From Singulisphaera acidiphila DSM 18658 (GTDB lineage Bacteria; Planctomycetota; Planctomycetia; Isosphaerales; Isosphaeraceae), in the NCBI RefSeq assembly GCF_000242455.2, contig NC_019892.1, forward strand, positions 2,604,001-2,668,000: a stretch of 64,000 bases of DNA. The letters are read 5' to 3'. The notes beneath the pieces were generated by a model, which searched no databases, was not told where the DNA came from, and saw only the letters and a program-made list of their open reading frames with translations. Below, piece after piece: positions 44,440-51,714 of this stretch; position 1 is the stretch's first letter; each line of letters begins with the position of its first letter. Both the position numbers and the translations under genes were made by a program.

Positions 44440-45743
44440 CAGGGCCAGCGCGTATAACTGTGCGGCCTGAGTAGTCTGGCGCGACAGACCGTGGCTCGTT
44501 ATCTTTGAATCGGTCCTCGTGAATCGGCTTACTGCACTCCGGGTGTGCGGAGGCCGACACCGACCGATCCCAGGATGCCTCCCATGGCCAAGCCCGTCGA
44601 TGTCGGCTCCATCGGCTCTTATTTCGAATCGCTCTCCGATCCCCGCCACGCACGCAATCGTCGGCACTTGATGGTCGATATCGCTGTCATCGCGGTCGCG
44701 CCGTCATCTGCGGATGCGATGGCCCTACCGCCATTCATCGCTGGGCCAAGAATCGTGAGTCCTGGCTGGCCCTGCATCTGGCCCTGCCCAACGGCATCCC
44801 CTCACGGGATTGCATCCGACGCTTGCTCATGGCGCTGAAACCCGAAGCCTTTCAACGCTGCTTCCAGGACTGGATCTGCGACGCGATCCCCGCCGACACT
44901 GAGAACTCCCGCCGACACGTCGCTATCGACGGCAAAGCCTGTCGCGGATCGCACGATGCGGCCAAAGGTCTTGGCAATCTGCACATTGTCAGCGCCTGGG
45001 CCAGCGAGCAGGGCATTGCGCTGGGTCAGGTGGCCACCGACGCCAAGTCCAACGAGATCACAGCCATCCCAAAACTTCTCGAGCAGATTGACCTCACGGA
45101 TACGCTCATCACGATCGACGCGATGGGCTGCCAGAAAGCGATTGTCGAGCAGATCGTTGACGGTGGCGGCGACTGCGTGATCGCCGTCAAAGACAATCAG
45201 CCGAAGCTCGCAACCGCGATCCAAGCGTTCTTCCTCGACCACCTGGAACGCGATCTCGAGGACCTCCACTATCGATACGACGAGACCCGTGATGCCGGGC
45301 ACGGCCGCATCGACGAGCGTTCCTATTATCTGGTCAAGGTGCCGACTGATTTCGCGTCGCTGAAGGATTGGCCCTGGATCAAGGCAATTGGCTATGCGGT
45401 GCGAATCACGCAGCATGCCGATGGGACGGAGTCGGACGAGGTGCGTTACTATCTCAGCAGCCACTATCTGAGCGGCAAGCGTTTCGGCGAAGCGGTCCGC
45501 GGTCACTGGAGTATCGAGTCGATGCACTGGGTGCTCGATGTGAACTTTCGCGAAGATGAGCACCGCACTCGCGAGCGGACTTTGGGGAACAACTTGAGCT
45601 GGCTTCGGCGGTTCGCCGTGACGCTGCTGAAGCGTCATCCCGACAAGGATAGCCTACGTGGAAAGATGATGTCCTGTATGATTAATACGGACTACCTCAC
45701 GCAAGTCCTTTCACTACAGCGTGTTTGATATGCGCTGGCCCTG
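44440..45743 (+). mobile_element. ISAs1-family insertion sequence, 1304 bp, frameshifted transposase
   Basis: Inverted repeats CAGGGCCAGCGC (44440) and, reversed, CAGGGCCAGCGC (45743) match at the first 12 bases and at several of the next seven. A 10-bp duplication (AGTCTCACCC) flanks it, within the ISAs1 range of 8-10. The single transposase gene is frameshifted. The duplication is still perfect, so insertion was recent relative to decay. Confidence 0.92.
44584..45728 (+). pseudogene. ISAs1-family transposase, disrupted by a single-base frameshift
   Basis: The first part (ATG 44584) encodes ESLSDPRHARNRRHLMVDIAVIAV. After about 44700 the frame is lost and the reading continues in another frame as AVICGCDGPTAIHRWAKNR, then LPNGIPSRDCIRRLL, all standard in ISAs1 transposases. 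The family expects VIAVCAVICG, so one base is missing in the Cys codon near 44698. The C-terminal part is otherwise intact, with DGKACRGSHD, IDAMGCQKAIVEQIV, VKDNQPKL and RYYLSSHYLSG...RGHWSIESMHWVLDV. It is inactive unless the shift is a sequencing error or a programmed slip. Confidence 0.9.
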
Positions 45744-45753
45744 AGTCTCACCC
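45744..45753. repeat. 10-bp target-site duplication, right copy (ISAs1)
   Basis: AGTCTCACCC repeats 44430-44439. Confidence 0.92.
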
Positions 45754-46137
45754 ATACCCAACTTGCCAACAAGGCAAAGGTGTACGCCGACGTGAATCCG
45801 TCAGTCACCATCGAGATCCAGATCTTGCCATTGGCCGGAAGCCATGACGTCGTGATCGAAGTCATTCGCAACAGAGACCGTGGGATGCTTGCCAGGTCCA
45901 TTGATGGCGAGTCGCTGTATGGAGGACAATCACGCCCTTCTCAGGTCGCTCGTCTTGCAAAGAGCGTCAGCGGCGCAGGCGGATGTGTCTTTGACAGTGC
46001 GGTGACACTGACATCCGTCTGAGCGAAACAAGACATGGGCCTTGTAGATCCTCCCCTTCCCTGAGAACTGAGCAGGGCAGGCACCAGTACAACACCGCTG
46101 GTGTTGTGTAATTGTTGTGGGGTAGGTGAGGGAAAAG
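45754..46137. other. Intergenic region between ISAs1 and the tRNA-Leu fragment
   Basis: This 384-bp stretch has a small hairpin (46089-46107, ACAACACC/GGTGTTGT arms) and an 80-codon plus-strand ORF at 45780 with no recognisable sequence, possibly the tail of a decayed gene. Confidence 0.4.
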
Positions 46138-46174
46138 CAAAAGGACTTACGTCTCGTCGACGTAAGTCCTTTTG
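46138..46174 (-). terminator. Rho-independent terminator hairpin of the tRNA-Leu locus
   Basis: A perfect 16-bp stem (46138-46153 with 46159-46174) has a 5-base loop. It lies 6 bp downstream (minus-strand sense) of the tRNA-Leu 3' end and is followed by a T-rich run (TTTTGCTTTT) in that sense, which suits an intrinsic terminator. Confidence 0.85.
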
Positions 46175-46180
46175 TTGTAA

Positions 46181-46243
46181 TGCCGGAGACAGGACTTGAA
46201 CCTGCACGAGCATGGTTAGCTCACTAGCCCCTCAAGCTAGTAA
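46181..46243 (-). tRNA. tRNA-Leu(GAG) 3' remnant (not a functional tRNA; candidate att site)
   Basis: On the minus strand the sequence gives an anticodon stem CTAGC/GCTAG around loop TTGAGGG (anticodon GAG), a long class II variable arm (GAGC/GCTC stem), a T-arm with loop TTCAAGT, and an acceptor 3' strand CTCCGGC plus discriminator A. The D-arm and the 5' acceptor strand are missing: only GCCGTTA precedes the anticodon stem, where GCCGGAG plus a D-arm would be expected. The 3' half with its own terminator is what remains on the chromosome side when an element integrates into a tRNA 3' end, so the integrated element would lie to the right. The intact tRNA-Leu(GAG) should be at its far end, outside this window. 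Confidence 0.8.
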
Positions 46244-46447
46244 CGGCACAATGGCTTCGCGTGGCAGTCGAGCACAATTTAAGCGCAACCTATTTTCCAA
46301 AAGTTACTTCCGTTGCAAGTGATAAATGCTAACATGTCGAATAAATCGCCTTCGCATGGCCGATCCTGTTTCAGATTTGTTTCATGAAACGGAAACGAGG
46401 ACACTTGGTTGATGCGACTCAGCCCGGCTATTGAGCGAAGACTTACG

Positions 46448-47296
46448 TCATTTCGACCCCTTCGAACACGTCCGCCCGACCGCCATCTTGAGTAACGCCT
46501 TTTTCTCCAACTGGCGTACCCGCCCTCGCGTACAGCCGAAGACTTGACCGACAGCTTGAAGCGTCATCGCCTCGGCGTTTAGCCCGAAACGCAGCTCGAT
46601 GATGGTGCGTTCGCGAGCGTCAAGACGGTTCAGTCGTTCTTCGAGGTTGACCGGGTTCGCGTCCATCGCCTCATCCACGGCTAATGTCGCGTCCTCCCTT
46701 GGGTCGACCACATCGGGGACAAAATCGCCTTCGTCAGTGTCCGCAGGCCCCCCGACGCGGCTAGATGGCCGACTGGCGATCATGGCTTGCTCGATGTACC
46801 CGAGTTCCTTGCTTGAAATCCCCAGGGATTCGACGATTTCCTCGTGAGTCGGCCGACGCTCCAGCGTGTTCGTTAGCTCACTCTCCCTTCGACGCCACTT
46901 GAGAAGCCAGCCACCCGCATGTTTCGGCACTCGTGCGGCCCGCGTCTGGATTTCGAGAGCCAGGATGATGCTCTGTTTGATCCAGTACTTCGCGAACGTG
47001 TAGAACACCGTGCCCTCTTCAGGGTCGAACGACTCGGCCGCACGGATCAGCCCCAGGTTGCCCTCGGCGATCAGATCCGCGTAGGACACGCCGCGATTGC
47101 AGTACTTCTTGGCGATGTAGGCGACCAGTCGAAGATTGGCACGGACCAGATGATCGCGGGCGTCCAGATCTCCGTCCTGAATCCGATAGCCCAACTCACA
47201 CTCTTCGTCATGGGTCAGGAGCGGCGTATCCCCGAAGTCGAGCCACCCGCCATCCTGAAAACGACCCGAGCGGCATTCTCTCGTCATTGTAGCCAT
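46448..47296 (-). CDS. Sigma-70 family RNA polymerase sigma factor (RpoD/SigB-like, not ECF)
   Basis: The 282-residue product starts at ATG 47296, with GGGAGGG about nine bases upstream. Region 2 contains LVRANLRLVAYIAKKYCNRGVSYADLIAEGNLGLIRAAESFDPEEG and the FAKYWIKQSI helix. Region 3 follows with RRPTHEEIVESLGISSKELGYIE, and region 4 with DARERTIIELRFGLNAEAMTLQAVGQVFGCTRGRVRQLEKKAL. Without region 1.1 it is an alternative or housekeeping-like factor of the group 2/3 type. Island-encoded sigma factors of this type are often dedicated to the element's own genes. Four upstream genes on the same strand have repeated leaders that could be its targets. Confidence 0.93.
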   Translation of the reverse strand: MATMTRECRSGRFQDGGWLDFGDTPLLTHDEECELGYRIQDGDLDARDHLVRANLRLVAYIAKKYCNRGVSYADLIAEGNLGLIRAAESFDPEEGTVFYTFAKYWIKQSIILALEIQTRAARVPKHAGGWLLKWRRRESELTNTLERRPTHEEIVESLGISSKELGYIEQAMIASRPSSRVGGPADTDEGDFVPDVVDPREDATLAVDEAMDANPVNLEERLNRLDARERTIIELRFGLNAEAMTLQAVGQVFGCTRGRVRQLEKKALLKMAVGRTCSKGSK

Positions 47297-47298
47297 GG

Positions 47299-47610
47299 TC
47301 AACGGCCCTCCCCGATGCTGGCGGAAACAGTGCTCTGGGCAACCGGACGGCTGTAGCCGAGCGACTTGATGATGGCCAGCATGTCCGCGTGGGTCGGAAA
47401 TTTGCGGCCGGTGCGAGCCTTGAAGTGCTCGATGGCAGCCATGAATTCGCACTCATCCGCGTTGTACGTGGCCGTGGTCATCGTGGCCGGGTGGGGATTG
47501 GCCTTCACGATCGGCGGATTGATCGCGGCCCGTTGTGTATTGCGAGGACTGGCTTTCCTAGCCGAGGCGGAACTCGCAACATCGGCAAGTGAACGGCGTG
47601 TGGTCACCAT
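47299..47610 (-). CDS. Small hypothetical protein
   Basis: The 103-residue product is basic at the N-terminus and ends with EFMAAIEHFKARTGRKFPTH followed by ADMLAIIKSLGYSRP, a pattern I have seen in short planctomycete hypothetical proteins, perhaps a winged-helix-like fold. ATG 47610 has AAGGAA upstream. The stop is 2 bp before the sigma factor start, so they are co-transcribed. No function is assignable. Its leader (47611-47690) is a near copy of the one before 47721-48629. Confidence 0.62.
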   Translation of the reverse strand: MVTTRRSLADVASSASARKASPRNTQRAAINPPIVKANPHPATMTTATYNADECEFMAAIEHFKARTGRKFPTHADMLAIIKSLGYSRPVAQSTVSASIGEGR

Positions 47611-47690
47611 TGGTGCAATTCCTTGGATTGGATCAGAATCTTCGATGTGGTCGACTCGACAATGGGGCCTCAGCCGAGGCCAAGGCCCCA
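47611..47690 (-). promoter_or_regulatory. Structured leader, class A, copy 1
   Basis: In the minus-strand sense this leader has a GC hairpin (47663-47690, TGGGGCCT/AGGCCCCA arms), then TCGAA-G-AT-T-CTGATC, then ATCCAAGGAAT just before the start. The hairpin and both motifs recur before the gene at 47721-48629, so it is a repeated 5' leader, probably with a shared regulatory role. Confidence 0.6.
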
Positions 47691-47720
47691 GATTGCGACG
47701 AAGCGTATCACTCGCCGACC

Positions 47721-48629
47721 TCAGCGGTGTCTTGAGGCCCTGGCCTCGTCTACCGAAGAGACCATCCTGTCCAGGCGATCCCGCAACCGAACCATCTCCG
47801 CGTACTTACCGGCATGGAACATCGTGGACGCGAGCAAGTCGCAATCCGACTCATCACACGCGGCAGGGTCGAACCCGATTCCCGATGGCAAGGGCTTGCC
47901 GTGCTGCTTGGCGACGGACTCCAGGATGGACATGACATCGTCGGCAGAGATGTGCTCTCCCGAGATCCCGTCCGACAGGAGGGACGCGAGCGCCGTTCTG
48001 GCCTTGGCGGCAGCCCGCTTCTTTGCCCTGATTGCATCGGATGCGGCCTTGGCGGCAGCTTGACTGTCGGCAGCCATCGACTCGGCAATGCTCTTCACGG
48101 TTGCGGCGACGCGGGACTGGAAGTCCTCGCGAGTCACCCGACCACCTGTGGCTCGGTCGGCTGCAATACCCCGGATCATGTCGAGCCATCCCGGATTCAG
48201 GCAGCCCTCGACATCTTTCGTCGAGAACGTGAGGGCCTTCCCCGCGATCGCCCGGTACTCGAACATCGAGAGCTTGTCGGCACGATCAGCGATCACTGTC
48301 CGGCACAACTCCCGGAGCACATGGCACCTGACCCAGTCCGCGACCCGGATCGACTCGGCCTTGATCGAAACGTACAGCCGCACGTCGTCGCGAATCCGCC
48401 TCATCAGCGTGTCGAAGTGGGCGGGATCGTAATCCGGGAAGTTGCCCTTCTGCCATTGGGCATGCTCGAAAGCCCGCTTGCCGATGGCGAAGCTACGGTC
48501 GCCATCTTCGGAATACTTCGCCCGAATCATGCCCACGATCTCGGCGATGGCTGCCTCGTGAACAGCGGCATTCCGGTCGCTGTGGGGGCGGTTGACGGCG
48601 GACGACTTGAAGGTGAGTGTGGTCAACAT
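47721..48629 (-). CDS. Island paralogue A, unknown function
   Basis: The 302-residue product (ATG 48629, AAGGAA nine bases upstream) is a clear paralogue of the protein at 49708-50697. Both have EIVGMIRAKY, FAIGKRAFEHAQW (or FAIGQRAFEHAQW), GNFPDY, IRDDVRLYVSIKAESIRVAD-like and KALTFS-x-KDVEG-x-LNPGWL blocks, then a helical Ala-rich region and a C-terminal DLLASTMFHAGKYAEMVRLRDRLDRMV. The N-terminal half looks like a helical core and the C-terminal half like a coiled coil. No enzyme motif, signal peptide or membrane helix is present. It lies between the SWIM-domain gene and the 103-residue gene on the same strand. Confidence 0.7.
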   Translation of the reverse strand: MLTTLTFKSSAVNRPHSDRNAAVHEAAIAEIVGMIRAKYSEDGDRSFAIGKRAFEHAQWQKGNFPDYDPAHFDTLMRRIRDDVRLYVSIKAESIRVADWVRCHVLRELCRTVIADRADKLSMFEYRAIAGKALTFSTKDVEGCLNPGWLDMIRGIAADRATGGRVTREDFQSRVAATVKSIAESMAADSQAAAKAASDAIRAKKRAAAKARTALASLLSDGISGEHISADDVMSILESVAKQHGKPLPSGIGFDPAACDESDCDLLASTMFHAGKYAEMVRLRDRLDRMVSSVDEARASRHR

Positions 48630-48710
48630 GGGACTGATTCCTTGGATGAAGATCAGGATGTTCGATGGGATCGTGTGACGTGGGAGGGGCCTCGGTCGAA
48701 CCAAGGCCCC
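48630..48710 (-). promoter_or_regulatory. Structured leader, class A, copy 2
   Basis: This leader shares with 47611-47690 the GC hairpin (GGGGCCT/AGGCCCC arms, 48686-48710), the TTCGATG element, CTGATC and ATCCAAGGAAT before the start. The hairpin loop and inner stem differ between copies while the outer stem and order are kept. Confidence 0.6.
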
Positions 48711-48727
48711 GGGGCACGGCATCGGTC

Positions 48728-49333
48728 TCAGTCCCGAGCGTTCTCGCCGCAACGGCATCCCGCGTGTCGACCTTCCTCGTAGCCGATCGCTTGCCATCGC
48801 TGGCGAACGTCGGCGTCAAGGATTTCGATGCGGGCCTCGTAGTCGTCGGGCGTCGTTGCTGCGGTCATCCTGATCTTCAGAGCCAATTCATCCATCGTCC
48901 GGGCAAACAGCATCCCCTCGGGCGTTCCCACGGTCCGGAACGCGTCGGCCTCATGTTGGGCCATCTCGGCAAGCGTGGCCTTGCGGCGGGCAGGCAGATG
49001 GGGACCAGAAAGGCGGACGTTGGCGAGCAATCCCACGGCGAGAAGTGCCTTGATGTGCTTGCAACCGGCCGGGTCGATGCCGTCGCGGTTGAAAGTGTAA
49101 TCCGGACAGTCGCACTCGGGACCATGCACGGTCAGTGCGACGTCGTAGTTGGACCCATCGCCCTTGCGGAGCCGGTACGCCTTGATCGCGGCGAACGCGT
49201 CGGCCGGGATCGGGTGGACTCGGTAGGTCGCCCCGTTGATGTTAAGGGTGAGCCGGCACTTGCCGTGCGTCGGTCCGGCGGGTTTTCGTGGCGTGCTCTG
49301 TGCGCAATCCTGCCTGTGATCTACAATGGTCAT
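48728..49333 (-). CDS. SWIM zinc-finger-like protein
   Basis: The 201-residue product has a SWIM-type zinc motif, ECDCPDY...CKHIKALLAV (C-x-C, then C-x-H), in its first half and a helical, Glu-rich second half. SWIM fingers bind DNA or proteins in transposon- and replication-related factors. ATG 49333 is preceded by a class B leader with CCTGGAGAAC as the ribosome binding site. It lies between the two paralogous unknown genes on the same strand, so the three may form one system. Confidence 0.75.
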   Translation of the reverse strand: MTIVDHRQDCAQSTPRKPAGPTHGKCRLTLNINGATYRVHPIPADAFAAIKAYRLRKGDGSNYDVALTVHGPECDCPDYTFNRDGIDPAGCKHIKALLAVGLLANVRLSGPHLPARRKATLAEMAQHEADAFRTVGTPEGMLFARTMDELALKIRMTAATTPDDYEARIEILDADVRQRWQAIGYEEGRHAGCRCGENARD

Positions 49334-49402
49334 CAGTCAGTTCTCCAGGTTAAGACTGGGGTTCTGTCTCGGACCGGGGGGTGCTCGAACACCTCCCGGT
49401 CC
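49334..49402 (-). promoter_or_regulatory. Structured leader, class B, copy 1
   Basis: Bases 49338-49372 match 50702-50736 at 29 of 35 positions. In the minus-strand sense a CCAG/CTGG mini-hairpin sits next to the GGAG ribosome binding site, preceded by a longer GC hairpin (49371-49402). That hairpin's stem differs in sequence from copy 2 but keeps pairing, as expected of a conserved RNA or DNA structure. Confidence 0.62.
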
Positions 49403-49707
49403 ATTCGTTTGCTGACCTGATTAATCCGTCCCGCGTTGGCCTGTTTCGGTCGGCCTGTGATACCTACAGGTATCGGCGGGTCCAGTCCGTGGAGCGAAAC
49501 CTCCTCGGCACCTGATCGGGACCGAAGACGAAAAGCCGCTCGCCTTGAGTCTGCCAGAATCCACTCTGCCCGTGCATTTGGCCGGCTGAATCCCAACGGA
49601 TTGGGAGCCGAGTCGGCGGTTCTCGGGTACGGAGCCTCATCTGGCATGGTCATACCATGCGACATGGGTGCGGAGGGGATGCGCCCATGTTTCGGCTTGG
49701 TGGGAGG

Positions 49708-50697
49708 TCAGGCGACTGCGGAGAGTTTCGCCGACTTGACGTCCCGCGTCGCCAATGCAGCGGCCCGTGCCTTGTCGACGGCCGAGACCATCTTGTCCAG
49801 CTTGTCACGCAAGGCGACCATCTCCGCGTACTTGCCCGATGCGAACATCGTCGACGCCAGCAACTCACAGTCTTGAACCGTGCAAGATGCGGGATCGAAC
49901 CCCATGGCCGATGGCAAGGGAATCCCGTGGTGCTTCGCGACGTTTTCCAGGATCGACAAGGCACCATCCGCCGAGACATGACCTCCGGAGAGACCATCGC
50001 TCAGAGACGAAGTAATGTCTTTCGTCGACTTAGCAGCGGCGGCCGTCTTCGCCTTGATCGCTTCAGATGCGACCTTGGCGGCAGCGGCGACGGGATCGAG
50101 CGTGGTGGCCCTCGTGTCCGCGATCGCCTTTTCGTGATTCGCCAACCGAGCCATGAAATCCTCAGTCGAGACTCGCCCTCCCTGCGCGCGGATTGCGACA
50201 ACCTCTCTGACGAATTCGAGCCAGCCGGGGTTCAACTCGCCCTCGACGTCTTTCTTGGAGAACGTCAGGGCCTTGCCGTAGAGCGATCGGTACTCGAAGA
50301 ACGAGAGAAGGCAAGCGGCGTCGGTGCCGGACGAGACGAGAGACCGCAGGACGTAACACCGCAGCCATTCGCCGACCTTGATGGACTTCGCCGAGATTGC
50401 GACATGGATGCGAACGTCGTCGCGGAGCCGGTTCATCAGATTGTCGAGATCCTGCCCTTGGTAGTCCGGGAAGTTGCCACGTTGCCACTGGGCATGTTCG
50501 AAAGCCCTCTGGCCGATGGCGAAGTTCCGGGAACCCTCGTCTTCGTACTTCGCCCGAATCATGCCCACGATCTCGGCGATGGCCTTCTCGTGGACGGTCG
50601 ATCGAGTGTCGGCATCGACTTGCACGGCGACGATGGGAAGGGTGGTGTTGGCGGTGTCGGAGTTGACGGTGGACGTGGTGTCGTGTAGCGTGGTCAT
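49708..50697 (-). CDS. Island paralogue B, unknown function
   Basis: The 329-residue product (ATG 50697, with a class B leader and CCTGGAGAAC upstream) is a paralogue of the protein at 47721-48629 over its whole length, with matching blocks EIVGMIRAKY, FAIGQRAFEHAQWQRGNFPDY, EGELNPGWLEFVREVVA and CELLASTMFASGKYAEMVALRDKLDKMV. The N-terminus has an extra ~25 residues of Thr/Asn-rich sequence. There is no known motif and it is probably a soluble helical protein. The pair flanks the SWIM gene, which suggests duplication within one functional unit. Confidence 0.7.
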   Translation of the reverse strand: MTTLHDTTSTVNSDTANTTLPIVAVQVDADTRSTVHEKAIAEIVGMIRAKYEDEGSRNFAIGQRAFEHAQWQRGNFPDYQGQDLDNLMNRLRDDVRIHVAISAKSIKVGEWLRCYVLRSLVSSGTDAACLLSFFEYRSLYGKALTFSKKDVEGELNPGWLEFVREVVAIRAQGGRVSTEDFMARLANHEKAIADTRATTLDPVAAAAKVASEAIKAKTAAAAKSTKDITSSLSDGLSGGHVSADGALSILENVAKHHGIPLPSAMGFDPASCTVQDCELLASTMFASGKYAEMVALRDKLDKMVSAVDKARAAALATRDVKSAKLSAVA

Positions 50698-50768
50698 TAG
50701 TCGGTTCTCCAGGTGATATCTGGGGTTCTGTCTAGGGCCGGGGGAGTGTTGACGCACTCTCTCGGCCC
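50698..50768 (-). promoter_or_regulatory. Structured leader, class B, copy 2
   Basis: See the class B leader at 49334-49402. Here the mini-hairpin CCAG-N-CTGG abuts the ribosome binding site and the longer hairpin is 50735-50768. On the plus strand this hairpin is followed by a T-run, so it could also act as a terminator for plus-strand transcription. Confidence 0.6.
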
Positions 50769-51414
50769 GTTTTCGTTTGTCGTCCTGTTCTCGCTTGGCG
50801 GTTCATCACCCGATCGGGCCAAGGTCATAGTTCAGGCCGACACCCCATGATACGTCACGCAACAAATTCGTGACGGAAAACGCTTAGACATGTTGCAAAT
50901 TAAAAACAGATTACGCGTGTGAGGCGAAGCCGGTGCGGGCGTGCGTACGCACATGAGCGTGACCACCCGGGCGAGACTCCCCCCGGTCATGGCAGTGGGG
51001 AGGAGTTAGCAGGGAGACGCCAGCGTAGGGGGGGGGCGGCATGGCGAGGCATGAGGCAGGCAAGGCGTGGCGGGAGTGCAGGCGAGAGGCGAACGCGGCA
51101 ATCGTGCGCATGTTTCGATACGCTCGCGGCAGACTGCGTGGCTGGGTGCATGCGGCAATCGTGCGGGCCTGCCCTCGCCCGCGTAGCGCGTGGGCGCATG
51201 GGACACCCGGTCGACCCCCCATGCGTGTCAGAGCATCAGTAACCTTCTCACCCTGGAATTTTTCACGCTCAGGGTAATTTAACGCTTCTCACACTCGCAG
51301 CATTTTAATCATGAATTGCATTAATGAAGAAAAACAGATATTTGTCTGCGGGATGGACTCGGCTGGCACCCTAATTCTTCAGACTGATAAATCGAGGCAT
51401 TAACACCCTTAATG
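50769..51414. other. Intergenic region with GC-rich, ORF-saturated stretch
   Basis: This 646-bp stretch contains a GC-rich block (50920-51230) in which every frame is open, a compositional effect and not evidence of genes. It has two copies of GCGGCAATCGTGCG (around 51095 and 51155). The 51250-51415 part is AT-richer. No gene is supported. Confidence 0.45.
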
Positions 51415-51666
51415 CTATAACCGGATAACAAACGTCCAGACGCGATTGAAAAGGGATTGCGAGTCCTGTCTTGGTCGGAGTTCCACCTGCTCGGCTAGGG
51501 GGCCGCGTTGATCACGTCTGTTCACGCCGATCGATGATTTCGAGCGGCGGATGTCCCGCGCAAGCTCCACGAGGAATGATTCCCCAGGGTCGATCAGTAC
51601 GGCTTTCTCTTTGTGATACTCGTAGATCTGGCAGCCGTATTTAAGGTCGCGGCAAACGCCGCCCAT
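51415..51666 (-). CDS. Small hypothetical protein (or 3' remnant of a larger gene)
   Basis: ATG 51666 with GAGG about ten bases upstream gives 83 residues: MGGVCRDLKYGCQIYEYHK, then AVLIDPGESFLVELARDIRR and a basic tail. The frame is open further upstream into the IS element, but IS removal does not extend it in a credible way, so an intact small gene is plausible. After IS removal it would be divergent from the endonuclease pseudogene at 57349, about 60 bp away. No family was recognised. Confidence 0.5.
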   Translation of the reverse strand: MGGVCRDLKYGCQIYEYHKEKAVLIDPGESFLVELARDIRRSKSSIGVNRRDQRGPLAEQVELRPRQDSQSLFNRVWTFVIRL

Positions 51667-51709
51667 CGTGACGTAAACCTCGTAACCCGGCGACCGGGCC
51701 GCGATCAGC

Positions 51710-51714
51710 CTAAG
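51710..51714. repeat. Direct repeat CTAAG, left copy
   Basis: CTAAG lies immediately left of the IS701-like copy A and recurs at 57337-57341 right of copy B, so the pair of elements is flanked as a unit by a 5-bp direct repeat. Confidence 0.75.

Noticed and set aside
46181..46270. Functional tRNA-Leu gene
   Set aside because: There is no D-arm and no matching 5' acceptor strand, so the RNA could not fold as a tRNA.
49333..49665. 110-codon minus-strand ORF upstream of the SWIM gene
   Set aside because: It overlaps the conserved class B leader and has no recognisable sequence; the leader repeat explains the region better.
50911..51277. Overlapping ORFs on both strands
   Set aside because: Several frames are open at once in a GC-rich block, a sign of base composition and not of genes.
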